Below are positions 1-10,351 of a DNA stretch of 64,000 nt, piece after piece. Positions within the stretch are counted from its first letter, which is position 1. Each line of letters begins with the position of its first letter. The translations under genes and the position numbers were made by a program. The notes under the pieces are model-generated. The model was not told the DNA's origin and made no database searches. It saw nothing but the letters and a program-made list of their open reading frames with translations. This stretch comes from Cenococcum geophilum 1.58 (taxonomy: Eukaryota > Ascomycota > Dothideomycetes > Gloniales > Gloniaceae): assembly GCA_001692895.1 (NCBI GenBank), contig KV748176.1:4121092-4185091 (forward strand), in the 5' to 3' direction.

Positions 1-38
1 ATTCCACGAGATTCCACGAGATTCTATTTTAATTGTTA

Positions 39-128
39 TAGGACGATTCTGACGACTAGGACGATTCTGATGACTAGGACAATCCTAACAACTAGGACGA
101 TCCTGACGACTAGGACGATCCTGACGAC
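39..128 (+). repeat. Five 18-bp tandem repeats in leader of copia A1
   Basis: Five consecutive 18-bp units of the form TAGGACGATCCTGACGAC run from 39 to 128. Units 4 and 5 are identical to each other. The others differ only by C/T or G/A changes. The sister copy A2 has related but rearranged GGACGATCCT-type units in its leader (49230-49430), together with the ATTCCACGAG decamer that also opens this window (1-20). Leader repeats of this kind are non-coding. A packaging or promoter role would be a guess. Confidence 0.85.
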
Positions 129-166
129 AAAATACTATTCTAATTCCTCCTTTGCCTATTAGTCAA

Positions 167-3100
167 ATGTCTCCACCATTAAGTTCGTTAACTACGATTA
201 TCCTTAATAAGCCAGAAGACTGGGAATAATGGCTATGGTAGCTCCGAGCCCTTGTGGATTAGTAAATTTGGGCCTACGTTGACCTATTTATAAAAGCACC
301 TTAAGAAGGTCTATTTGAAAAACCACCTCTTTTAAAGGTTATAGATTTTAATAAGAATGCAACCTTATATGTATAGCTCTTGACGAATTAATAGAGGGCG
401 TATAAGAATAGCAGATGATACTATAACTAAGATATGAAGTACTTCCTAAAATAGGAAGAGCATCTGTAATAGATACGCACCTAGATTACGTCTATAGTAT
501 TAATTTAGAAGAAGCTACTGCTTGACCCTTCCTTAATAGTTAAAGAATGGCTATTTTGACTGAAGGAGAATACCGAACCTACCTCGTCGTTTGTTAGAAA
601 GAAGGTATAATATTAATATATAGAAGCCCTTAAGGGGTTTAAACAGTTGTTAAAATTAAACCTATAGCTAGATTAATAGGAACATATAATAGTACTAGGA
701 GAGAAGTATAAGATCCCTTAAATGTTAAAAGGAATCTAGCTTTAAGATTTAGCAGACGTTATTTAACCTTTTAGTGACGCCTATTATGTAAAGTATACTA
801 CCGAGTTAAATAACCTATAGAAGTTGAGATCTTCCGAATACCGTAGAGTAGTAAAGGAGCTGTAAGAAGGACTTATAAGACCCTTAAAGAAAGCCAATAC
901 TACTATAAGGGGGAGTACCTTTAATGCAGACTTCGCAGAGTAAGCTATTAAGGATTACTTTAATACTACTAAAGGTTTATAAAGAGGAGCCTTAGTACGT
1001 AATAAACGCTTAAAGAGAGCTGGGATACTAGTAGATAAGGAGACGTCCTATAAGAAGCTAATGCCTAAGTACTTAGCGTGCGGAATATAAGGACACTCCC
1101 TTAAGGACTGTTAGTGTTTATTTGAAGATAAGAGACCTATAGGAGTTATAATAGGAGATGCTTGTATTAAAAAGGCACTAAAGAAGGTAGAAAAGAATAA
1201 GGACCTCGCTGACTAAGTTATAAAGATCAGACTTAAAGAATAAGAAGACGAGGCTTAATAATAACAGAATGAGAGCTAGAAAGTTAAGATTAAGGGAGAA
1301 GCTAATATAATATTTTTAGAATTGTATTACACCGGTTAACTCTATTTATTAAAGCTATTAACTATTCTTGACTTAGGAACCACTCTTTACATCTTTAATA
1401 ACTTCTCTTATTTTTATAACTTTAGAAAAGCTCTAAGATATAAATATATTATTGCTGGTAGCTTAGAAGTGCCTATACTAGGCTATAGCGATGTTATTAT
1501 TTAAGTTATAAAACTAGACAAGAGTAAGGGAACTCTACGTCTTAAGGACGTTGCCTTTTATATAGACTTTAATACGAATCTAGTGTCGTTCCGTCTACTT
1601 TAAAAATAAGGATATTACTAGGATAATAAAGGAGATAATAATCTTCTCGTTTGAAAGGATAACACAATCCTATATTAAATGGAAGAATGTTATAGATAAT
1701 AGACTATTAAATACGTTTAATTAGGAAGCTTAAAATCCGCATTTAATATTAGCCGTTTAACGAGCCGTTAAAGGAAGCGGATATTGTTAAGAGACGTTCG
1801 TCTAGATTTGAAAGGTAATGTATATCTATGGCATCTGCGTCTAGGTTATCCAGGACCTATGAGCCTTTACTATTTAGGTCTTAACGCCCTAGGAGTTAAG
1901 CTTTAAGGCCTAAAGACGACAGAATGTTAATACTGTAGTCTCGCTAAAATTAAGCGTTAGGTCTTACGAAGGTTCTTAGAATAGAAAATTAATAAACCCT
2001 ATTTTAACCTCTATATTAACTGAACTAACCTTAAGGAAGCGTATACTAGTTTTGTACGAGTTATACTTATTTATAATACCTTCTTAGGAAGATCCTTTTT
2101 ATATTTTATAACGACGTATAGTGAGGAGAAGGAGACACTATGAGTGCTTAAAGATTTTATCTAATGGATTCGTCTAAGGTATAACCTTAAAGTTAATACT
2201 ATTAGGTTAGACAACGAGCTAGGGAGAAGAAAAACCCTTAAATGGCTACGGACGTAAGGGATTATATTTGAGCCTTTGGCGCTATATACCTAAGCTTAAA
2301 ATGGTACCGCCGAACGCTTAGGGGGTGTAATTATTGAGAGAGCATAAGTAATGAGAATTGCTGCTAATCTACTACACGACTTATGGAACGAGATAGTTGA
2401 CTATATAGTCTACCTTCGAGATTGAACGCCATGGGAAAGTAACGGTTGGAAATTGCTATATAAGAGGTTCTATACCTTTCTAGCTAATAGGAGATTAAGA
2501 AAGCCGTAACTGGCGCACTTAAAAGCCTACGGCTATAGGGCGTACGCGATAACGTTGGACGCCTAGCTGAAGAAGAAAAGGCTGAGCAAGCTAGATCCGC
2601 GAGCCTATATTAGCTATCTCGTTGGCTATAACTTTACTAATATCTATAGGATCTGGATCCCCTATAAAGGTATCGTTATCTCTACTAGGGACGTTATCTT
2701 TGACGAAAAGATGTTCTTTAACGGCAAGCGAACGGACATCTTAAAGGATCTATACGCCGAATTAGAAACGTTAATTGAGAAGATTTAATTTCCTAATAGC
2801 TTGACTAAGAATGAGGTTCTTCTAAAAGATAATAAAGAAGTATTTAAACCGTTAATTTAAGAGGAAGACGACGACGTTGATAAGCTAGTTTAAACCTTTA
2901 ATGAGTTAGTAGATCTTAAGCTTATAAGAGCTCTCGAAGATATATATTGTACGCCACCTCTAACGGAAGAAGATGAAGAATCTCTATATACCTTTTACGT
3001 TGAGTATCCTATGAAGTTAGATATATAAGATACTGATTAAGACGTCGCTTATTAAGTAGGAGATGCGTTTAATACTTAGGGGGTGCTTAACGACTTAGTT

Positions 3101-5035
3101 AAAGACTCGTTTAAGGAAGCCGGCGATTATAGGTTTGAAGACTTTGTTACTAAAAGGATCACTTTAGCCTATTACGGCGCCTTCTTAGCAGGAAGGAAGT
3201 TTAACCTTAATAGTTGACTTAACGATAGTAAGCTAAAATTAGGTAGAATACGTGATGTTAGATTATATAGGAAGAACTTACCTCCGCCACCTTAGTTGAT
3301 CCATGACCTTAATATGTATCCTTTTTGAGATTAGTTCTAAGAAGCTTAGCGAGCTTATCTCTAATCTCATTATTAAATAAGGTCGTTTTAAGAAATAGAT
3401 AAGAAGCACGTAAAGGGACAGTAGGTCCTTAGCTTAATGTAGGTGTTCGTTTATAAGACGGATAAGTACGGATTTTTCCAGAAATGTAAGGCATGCTTAG
3501 TAGTCTGTGGAAATTAATAGGCCCCAGGAGACCTACCTATGAGAGCTACTATATTAGCTAGTACGACCTTCCGAACCCTTATGGCGATTACCGCAAAATT
3601 CGACCTGAAGACGATATAGATAGATGCAGTTAATGCGTTTGTCTATTATGATCTTGATGAGGTTGTCTATATAAAGCTACCGCTAGGGTTTAATGAAGGA
3701 AAAATAGATAAAGTACTGCGTTTAAGAAAAGCCCTGTACGGACTACGACAATTACTACTGTTATAGCAGAAGAATCTCACGAGCTTGTTAAACGAATTAG
3801 GTTTTAAAGAGGTACCTTAGGAGCCGTGTGTTATGCTAAAAGGTAGAATAGTCGTCTTCTTCTACGTTAACGATATTGTCTTCTACTACCGAAAGATAGA
3901 TAAGAAGAAAGCTTAAAAAGCAATTAAGGAGCTGAGTAAGGAATACTAGATGAGTACCCTTGGCGAGCTAAAATGGTTTCTAGAAATCTACGTGCTATGT
4001 AATCGTAGCTAGAGGCTCCTATAGCTATCCCAGGAAGCCTATATAGAGAAGATAGCTAATTAGTATGAGATAGATCTTAAAGGGCGTCTTCCAGATACTC
4101 CTATAGTAGAATTAGAACTCCTCTCTACTGATTACCAATTAATCCGTCTAACGCGTCCGTCCCCTAATATAGACTTATTAGTCCGTCCTATATCCCTACT
4201 AGCCTCTATAATGCTATATTAGAGAAAATTGGGTTTAGTACTCTATATAGCCACTATAACGCGTTTGGATATTGCTTTCGCAGTATTATAGCTAGTAAGG
4301 TTTAATTAGAACCCAAGCTAAGGGTATTATTGAGCAGTAGATAGAGTTATCCAGTACCTATATAGTATGAGAAGCAGAGTAATCTGCTATAGAGGAGATG
4401 AGGAAGGAATGAATGGTAAAGGGAGAGATAAAGGAATACGCGATAAAGGACGAGATGACGGAAAAGACGGTGCGCAATTATTTATCTGTGCTAGCAACGT
4501 ATTATTTGCGGACAACTCCGTTAATAGAAAGAGCTCGTAAGGATATATTATGAAGCTATTTAGGGGGCCGATCGCCTGGAGAGTAAACAAGCAGGGTACG
4601 GTTACGACGTCGAGTATAAAAGCTGAGTTGTTAGCCCTATTACAGATAACAAAGGAAGCTATCTTTATTAGTAGGCTGTTTAAAGCAATAACGCTACACC
4701 TGAATGAGCCCTTAATTATTAAATGTGATAATACCTAGACGCTCCGACTAATTATAGAAGATACGGCAAAGCTAATTACGAAGCTCCGATACGTTAACAT
4801 CTATTAATACTGGCTACGTTAGGAATACGTAATAAGACGAGTATGATTTTAATGGACAGCGATAAAGGAGATAATCGCCGATAAACTTACGAAGGCCCTG
4901 CCCAAGCAGAGGTTTTAAAGCTTCGTTAATATGATTGGAATGGTGGATATTAAGGAGCGGCTGAATAAGGAAAAGTAACTGGAGGACCTAAGGGACAGTA
5001 TTAGAGTAAGACGGAAGGATTTAGATGAGATTACG
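167..5035 (+). pseudogene. gag-pol remnant of copia A1
   Basis: ATG at 167 opens a gag frame (MSPPLSSLTTIILNKPEDWE). The zinc knuckle at 1070-1111 still has Cys 1079, His 1094 and Cys 1109, but its first Cys reads Tyr. The integrase zinc-binding region (LRLGYPGP near 1835) and core (LDNELGR near 2210, NGTAERLGG near 2300) are recognisable. RT is visible from about 3420 and includes KALYGLRQ-like sequence near 3735. RNase H from about 4500 contains a 62-residue open stretch (4550-4738). Stop codons in all three frames rule out a functional product. Changes are mostly C to T and G to A, so RIP is the likely cause. Confidence 0.88.
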
Positions 5036-5066
5036 GTTTAATTAACGCATTGATGAGCACAAGAAG

Positions 5067-5160
5067 GGTCGCTAAGGCGCTAGCCGTAAGCGAGCTAATA
5101 GCGATTTTCCATCCCGGGGATGGAAAATCCTGATTGGTTGGCAGAAGTTGGCAGAATTTA
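5067..5160 (+). repeat. 94-bp palindrome-centred insertion in A1 (mini-element P, copy 1)
   Basis: Against A2, copia A1 has about 102 extra bp here: 94 bp plus an apparent 8-bp target duplication (ACAAGAAG at 5059-5066, ACAGGAAG at 5161-5168; A2 has a single ACGAGAAG). The centre, 5103-5129, is a perfect palindrome of two 13-nt arms around one base (arm GATTTTCCATCCC). Related copies with the same centre and homologous flanks (GCTAATAGC on one side, GATTGGTTGGCAGAA on the other) lie at 33945-34080 and 59860-59933. No coding capacity. I know of no name for it. Confidence 0.8.
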
Positions 5161-5210
5161 ACAGGAAGATGGTTAGCTTTGACCTCAAAGAGCTCGAAGC
5201 TAAGGGGGTG

Positions 5211-5396
5211 TGTCAGATAATCTGTATTCTCTGGAGGCGTAGACCGTGCACGAGTCACGTGTACGAGTCACGTGCAGTGTAAACCTCTTCATCTGAGCCC
5301 GAGGGCCCTAGGTCCAAGGTCAATCAATCTGAAGACAAGATCATTAATCAATAAACCCATTTCATCAATGAACAGCTCAATACGAGTTACGTGACA
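5211..5396 (+). repeat. 3' LTR of copia A1 (186 bp)
   Basis: Starts TGTCAGATAATC directly after the purine run AAGGGGGTG and ends GTGACA, giving the usual TG...CA ends. It matches the 174-bp LTRs of A2 (48983-49156 and 54418-54591), with about 12 bp extra from small indels. Confidence 0.9.
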
Positions 5397-5467
5397 GAAT
5401 CAACTAACTAGCTTCTTCCGTCTCTTCTCCAAGTAGTCGTAACATTGTACTTAAAGCGTCCGTAATA
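5397..5467 (-). repeat. Remnant of a family-E (gypsy) LTR end
   Basis: The 65-70 bp right after the A1 LTR match the end of the 422-bp gypsy E LTR (compare 59765-59833), including ACTTAAAGCGTCCGTAA and the terminal A. Copia A1 therefore inserted into an E-family LTR. The rest of that LTR must lie to the left, beyond the window. This short piece is less mutated than the E LTR at 46198-46619. Confidence 0.85.
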
Positions 5468-6057
5468 TAGGTGATTGAATATAGAAATGCGCAAGGTTGA
5501 AAGTTTTAATGGGGGAGATATATCGCTTAGGGCTTGGCGCATGGGATAAGCGCTGCTTAAAATAGCGAGTAAACCACCCGAAAATGGATACCAGTGTCCC
5601 AGGACATAGAGTTACTGTAGTAAACTTTGTCAAATTCTACTTTATAAGGAAGGGCGGTGCTTCTAGAGGGGAGGTTGGTGCAGTAGAATTACTGATTAAT
5701 AGGTTCACTGACCTCGCAAAGCGCAACAAGCATTCCATAGATCGATGAGATTGGCAGCTCTATATCAGATTTTCGATCTTCTAGAAGTTTGCACATATAG
5801 TAAAGCTTAACCTGCCCTTGTATGTGATAGACAGAAATAATACAACCACCTTCGCTGATTTTCTCCTGTTCCGGTTCCCCTATAGTATGGAACTAGTCAA
5901 ATGGATATCTAGCTGCCAATCTTAACGTTCATTATCTTTGTTAGCTTCAATGACTTCACCGTAATGTTACCTTATATATTAAATGTCCGTGATTAGATGG
6001 ACGCTTCATAGCGCACTCTCTTTAGTAGCGATTGCCCGACAGCGGCGAAGTAACCTA
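5468..6057. other. Intergenic, no gene recognised
   Basis: Boundary between the left repeat block and the gene island. Only short open frames occur. I see no conserved motif, RNA gene or repeat structure. Confidence 0.6.
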
Positions 6058-7063
6058 ACCAGGCTCTCAGTCGGAGAAAAAGGTGGCTGATATTCGTCCA
6101 TGCGAGCGCAGTCCATTTTGATGTAAACAAGACCCTTATTACCACTCTTACACCTCACAATGCCTTCTTATAAGGTAATTAAAGTACGCAAATCAGTCGC
6201 GCGCCCTTATACACCCCCGTAGGAGCTTTTTGCGGACTCCGGGATCCTTACTACACCTCAACGGTGTGGTGTTTTGTGGGGGAAGCTTTTTAGCCAGCAT
6301 TTAGGCCTCCTAATCAATTAAGAGACAATAGAGGCAGCCACAAAGTGTTGAACGGACGATCAGGTATGAGAACTCTGTCTATTGAATATGGCTCTAAAGC
6401 CTCTATAAATACATAAGGAAGATAGGGTACAGTGATGTGCACGACCAGCTTCACCCCCCTCTTTGGCGAGGGCTCCAAAATTTCAAATTCGCTACGCGTA
6501 TCCAGTCTCGCTTGTAATTGTAGCGAACGGCTGTAGCTACGCGCAAGGACCCTTTTGGTTGCCCTGGAGATTCGCCTTGGTTGGCCAGGGGAATCAAATT
6601 GAAGACGTACACTTCCTCTTCTCCCCCTTCTCCCCCGTAACTACGCCTCCCTTGTGGCCGCCAAAATGCGAATACAACGCTGTCTCTGCAGAGAGGTCGA
6701 TGAAATTTGGCAATATCATACAGGTGGAAGCCTCACGATATTTGATGAAGATCACGACACTGCGGGATTGCGAAGGTTCTTGCAGCCAAGCATACGGCTT
6801 CGCTACAATTACTATGTACAGTTGGTGGCAACCAGGCGGACAGCTACGGAGAAGGCAGCGCTAGCTATATTTACACAGATATTTCAAGAATCAGACGAGG
6901 CAAAGGTGGAAAGTATGTATAATTGGTATACTAAAAGGCTACATGAATGTGAGAGGAGAGATGGGCAAATGACTAGGTATTAGCTAGGTAGAGAAATTGA
7001 GCGATTTTAGTGCGGGCGCATGGACGAATATCGGCCACCTTTTTCTCAGCCTGAGAGCCAGGT
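6058..7063. mobile_element. TA-flanked terminal-inverted-repeat element, about 1 kb
   Basis: The first ~50 bp (ACCAGGCTCTCAG...) and the reverse complement of the last ~50 bp (ACCTGGCTCTCAG...) agree at roughly nine bases in ten and share the exact run TATTCGTCCATGCG. Both outer ends abut TA (6056-6057 and 7064-7065), which fits a Tc1/mariner-type TA duplication. Inside are only short overlapping open frames (for example 6463-6864 and 6654-6983) with no transposase motif that I recognise. A non-autonomous element is the simplest reading. It shows no heavy RIP. Confidence 0.65.
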
Positions 7064-8484
7064 TAGTATTCCATGTCCACTTAGAAACCTCGCTACGTCT
7101 TTTCTTGTTTCCTCCAGTTCACGCGGTGCTTTATCCCCCGCAACGGTAAAATTCGTCCACACGTTATCGATAAGGCTCAGCCAATAGAATCAATAGGATC
7201 TAGGCTACAGGAGTCGTAATCCCTAACCCGTAGAGGTTCGAGTGCGGGCAGCGGCTAGGGCTTTCGGGAGGTTGTTTGGCTTCCCGAGTTGGTGGAATAG
7301 GGTATTGGGTCGGTGGAGCAGAGTCTATATCATTAGAAGATGATTAGAAGGCATGGTTGACAAAAATATGTCACGCAGGTGTATAATATGTGAGGACTCC
7401 ATAAGGTGGAGTTGTTACGAAGAACGAGAATATATACAAATAAGCGAAGCTATTACGTGATCGTAGGAAGCTCCTGTGGATGTCCACATACCCCCCCTAC
7501 CAACAAAATATATTGATTGAATCTATAGTGATGCGCGTACTGCTGATTCTGGTGTTCCCGCACGGGCCACCTACCGTGTGGACGCCACCGTTGCGGGGAA
7601 TAGTCCCAACGAATAGCAGTATTGGCCCCAGCGGTGAAGCTACAGCTTCGGGACGACCTCGGGAGGTTAAAGAAATCACCGTTCCTAATTGGTCAACCCG
7701 TCGAAGTACGGAGGAAGCCGATACACTTCACACACTTAATTTACGGACTACAGATACCGATGCCTGTCAGGCCAGTTCTTTCTTGGAGAAACACGAGAAA
7801 GCATGGCTTCCCCGCAAAGCTCAGATGTGGGGAGACAGTGCTAGAAGGTGTTAAAACCGTTTTAGGGCAGGTTGGCCACAACACACTAAAAGGAAGCGAG
7901 GTAACGTGCAACCCCAGGAAGCGAGATGTGGCCTTGCAGCGGCTCGATAACAACCCTGGAAAATTGCCGTGGTGGTCACAGTGAATCTCTCCGAAATCCA
8001 ACCAATGATGCTAGAAATAATGCTGGACAACACCCCACAACTTCCCCCGCGCAAGGTTGGTGATCGCTATATCGATTTCTCATCATGGGCCAGAAAGGGA
8101 TGGAACCAGGTTTAGGACCCTGGCATCCTTAGTCAGGGCCGTCGAACTACGAGCCGCCGGGCCATTTCACTAACACCCACCAATAGGATTGTGTACCTTC
8201 GTGATGTTCGTTTCCAGGGGGAAATAAGGTATTAATCTCGAAGAAGTGTACACCTCCGTCTATTTGCCAGATGACCTTGTAGGCACACCCTTCGAGGAAC
8301 CGTCGTGGCTTGCTTTGGCGCACTGTCACCGAGGTACCTGGGTCTTGAAATTCACCTTGCAATGGTCTAACAGTATCTCCTTGTAATCGAGATGGAGTTA
8401 GAAAGGACTGGAAGGTACCATAAAATGGACGGACTGGGCCCCTTTGACTTGCTGTCTGGCCATCACCACTTCCTCCATTGAATC
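7064..8484. other. Intergenic upstream of lipase, no gene recognised
   Basis: Several overlapping open frames of 60-124 codons (7480-8054) show no family resemblance and overlap on both strands, so I do not call them genes. 7138-7205 is part of an inverted dispersed repeat shared with 10257-10313. The last few hundred bases must contain the lipase promoter, but I see no convincing TATA box. Confidence 0.5.
7138..7205 (-). repeat. Dispersed repeat, copy 1 (inverted relative to 10257-10313)
   Basis: Read on the minus strand, this segment gives ATCCTATTGATTCTATTGGC, then CTTATCGATAAC and GGACGAATT. The same order of motifs with a few differences stands on the plus strand at 10257-10313. It is too short to classify and may be a fragment of a MITE. 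Confidence 0.6.
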
Positions 8485-9808
8485 ATGTCTCCTTTTTCTC
8501 TATTGGCCATTGGCTTGCTCAGCCTGACTGGAAGCTATGCTGCTCCCACTCCCCAGGAAAAGAGGTGTATGTCTGAGCTGTCCTATTCACTTGATTGTCT
8601 ATTGCTGACATTTGTCTCGATAAAGCTATAAGCTCCAGTTTGTTCTCAACATTTCAACTCATGGAGCAATATGCGGCGGCAGCGTACTGCTCGATAAATT
8701 ATAACGGAATCCCGAACGCGAAGGTAGCCTGTTCTTCGGGCAACTGTCCGATGGTTGAGGCAGACACAACTAATACTATCATCGGGTTTGAGAAGTGGGT
8801 ATCCGATTCCATCTCCAGTTTCACCATTTATCTACTGCCCGTTACTTCCCATGGTCCTCTCGAACTCTGTATCCCGTAAAATTAAGCATTCTGGAACACA
8901 AACCTCAGCAAGGGCTATCCTGACCCCTGTACTTCAGGGGAAGTAACCAGTCAGAAGAAACATTGAATTTGGTCTTTGTTTCAAGCTCCGTCTGCATATC
9001 ATGAGCCACGTGCGATCGAAAGTGTACTATAGCTACCTTCAGGGCAGTTGCGTTCTTTTCCATGCTCTCATGCGGCTTTCAGGTTAGCCTGCTATGGTCA
9101 AAAACTAACACTCATCACAGTTCCCTTATCACAGATGTCACCGGATTTGTAGCAGTCGACAGCACGAATAGCCTCATTGTTGTTTCATTCCGTGGGTCCG
9201 CGTCCATCAAAAACTGGATTGCCGATCTAGACTTCACAACTGTCACCACCGATATCTGCAGCGGCTGCACTGCTCACCAGGGCTTCTGGGACTCATGGAC
9301 CGAAGCACGGAGCAGTGTTCTTGCTGCAGTCAAGAGCGCAGTAGCCTCATACCCCAACTACAAGATAGTAGCTGTTGGCCATAGTCTAGGTGGTGCCATC
9401 GCTGACCTTGCCGCCGCTGAAATGCGCAAGTCCGGATATACGGTGGCTCTCTATACTTTCGGTTCTCCTCGTATTGCAGGACCGAAGCTGAGTGACTTTA
9501 TTACGAAACAACCTGGAGGAAACTACCGCGTTACACACTACAATGACCCTGTCCCTAGGCTCCCACCAATTTCGTTCGGCTTTGTTCACGTTAGCCCCGA
9601 GTACTACATCAACAAACCAAACTACCGGACCGCTGCTGCGTCGGATATTAGTGTGTACACTGGAAACATTAATTACAATGGCAACACAGCGTGGATTCTT
9701 ACGGATGTTTTGGCGCATACATGGTACTTCAATTCAATTGCGGAGTGCTTCATTGACCAGCTCTTGATTAAGAGAGATGTCAAGGTGGAATTTGTCAAAA
9801 GGTTCTGA
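8485..9808 (+). CDS. Secreted class 3 (fungal) lipase
   Basis: Predicted triacylglycerol lipase of the Thermomyces/Rhizomucor type (alpha/beta hydrolase, Lipase_3), secreted. Preferred model joins 8485-8566, 8626-8794 and 9121-9808 (312 aa). Intron 1 (8567-8625) has a canonical GTATGT donor and a CTGAC branch site. Intron 2 (8795-9120, GTGGGT...CAG) is 326 nt, long for a fungus, but it keeps the frame. An alternative intron 1 (8565-8632) would also keep frame but loses the Lys-Arg pair. Residues 1-19 are a signal peptide; EKR at 25-27 looks like a Kex2 propeptide site. The catalytic triad reads Ser172 (GHSLGG), Asp226 (YNDPVP) and His283 (AHTWYF), with spacings of 54 and 57 residues close to the family's. 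Other family marks are VVSFRGS and GFWDSW. Stop at 9806-9808. No other gene within 2 kb on the same strand. Confidence 0.9.
8795..9120 (+). other. Unusually long second intron of the lipase gene
   Basis: The 326 nt between the two coding parts carry stops and nothing lipase-like. Splicing GT at 8795 to AG at 9120 gives GFEN-SLITDVTGFVAVD, which matches how homologues read at this point. CTAAC close to the acceptor (9105-9109) is a plausible branch site. A shorter intron ending in the same AG plus an unrecognised exon cannot be excluded. Confidence 0.6.
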
Positions 9809-10017
9809 TAGATGGGGATATTCGGGGTTTGGAGAAGTTTGATACCAGATTCAGGGTTGCCTTTTTTTTTTGCGAATATTCTCTCTCCCTTGGGCCTACG
9901 ATAATTGGATCGTGCGCAGAACTAAAACACCAGAATCAAAAGTACGCATATTACCTACATAGATTCAAATATTATACATCAATCAACCATGCCTTCCAAT
10001 CGTACTTTTGATGATAT
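9809..10017. other. Lipase 3' flank
   Basis: Contains an open frame of 60 codons (9829-10011) without homology that I recognise, and a T-run near 9861. Probably 3' UTR and spacer. Confidence 0.5.
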
Positions 10018-10095
10018 AGGGGGTGTTCGGTTGCACCTCCATATTCGATATGGAGGCTCCATATTGTAACCGAAATGGAGCTCAAATCTAAAAAT
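10018..10095 (+). repeat. Partial left end of a Harbinger-like element
   Basis: Begins GGGGGTGTTCGGTTGCACC and continues through TTGTAACCGAAATGGAGCTC, matching the left end of the element at 10352 apart from a 12-bp palindromic extra piece. I find no matching right end before 10350, so this is a broken copy, or the older outer end of a composite. Confidence 0.65.
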
Positions 10096-10256
10096 CTTCC
10101 TCCAAACTTCGCCGTTTGCAAAATTCCGTTCTGTAGAAACGATGAATATTAGTTGTCTTATCTTGAGTGACTTAACTCCAAAGATTGGGTGTATATAGCA
10201 ATTTTATATGGAAATCAGCAGATTTTACGACCTCATATTCTTCATCACGGAGCCTT

Positions 10257-10313
10257 AATCCTATTGATCCTATTGGCTAGCTCTTATCGATAACGGTAGG
10301 ACGAATTGTACCA
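10257..10313 (+). repeat. Dispersed repeat, copy 2
   Basis: ATCCTATTGATCCTATTGGC, CTTATCGATAACGG and GGACGAATTGTACC occur in the same order as on the minus strand of 7138-7205. It lies between the two Harbinger-like left ends. Confidence 0.6.
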
Positions 10314-10351
10314 GCCCAAGGGATATTCGGGATATCTAGGGAGAGAAATTA

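Larger units (their letters stand above)
1..5396 (+). mobile_element. Ty1/copia LTR retrotransposon, copy A1 (5' end outside window, RIP-degraded)
   Basis: The stretch aligns along its whole length with the complete element at 48983-54591, so roughly the first 300 bp (5' LTR and part of the leader) lie left of the window. Seen in order: tandem-repeat leader, gag start at 167, CCHC knuckle near 1070-1111, protease-like DLGTT near 1370, integrase (about 1800-2700), reverse transcriptase with YVND in place of YVDD at 3863-3874, RNase H (about 4480-4900), a purine run at 5202-5210 and the 3' LTR. Protease-integrase-RT-RNase H order defines copia. The frames carry many in-frame TAA/TAG codons at places where A2 or the family has Gln or Trp. 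A 94-bp palindromic insertion at 5067-5160 is missing from A2. Confidence 0.92.

Noticed and set aside
39..128. CRISPR-like repeat array
   Set aside because: Units are contiguous 18-mers without spacers, in a eukaryotic retroelement leader.
5103..5129. Palindrome as a bacterial-type terminator
   Set aside because: The host is a fungus, no T-run follows, and the palindrome recurs with conserved flanks in three elements, which a terminator does not explain.
6463..6983. Overlapping open frames of 133 and 109 codons
   Set aside because: They overlap in different frames inside an inverted-repeat element and show no known motif. Treated as non-coding interior.
7480..8054. Cluster of 60-124 codon frames on both strands
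   Set aside because: Mutually overlapping, no start context or family resemblance, and no plausible introns.
8085..8170. tRNA-like stretch (hairpin CCAGG...CCTGG, TTCGA-type box, GGGCCA at both sides)
   Set aside because: The two GGGCCA pieces are direct, not inverted, so no acceptor stem forms. The would-be T-arm and the eight-base anticodon loop are also wrong.
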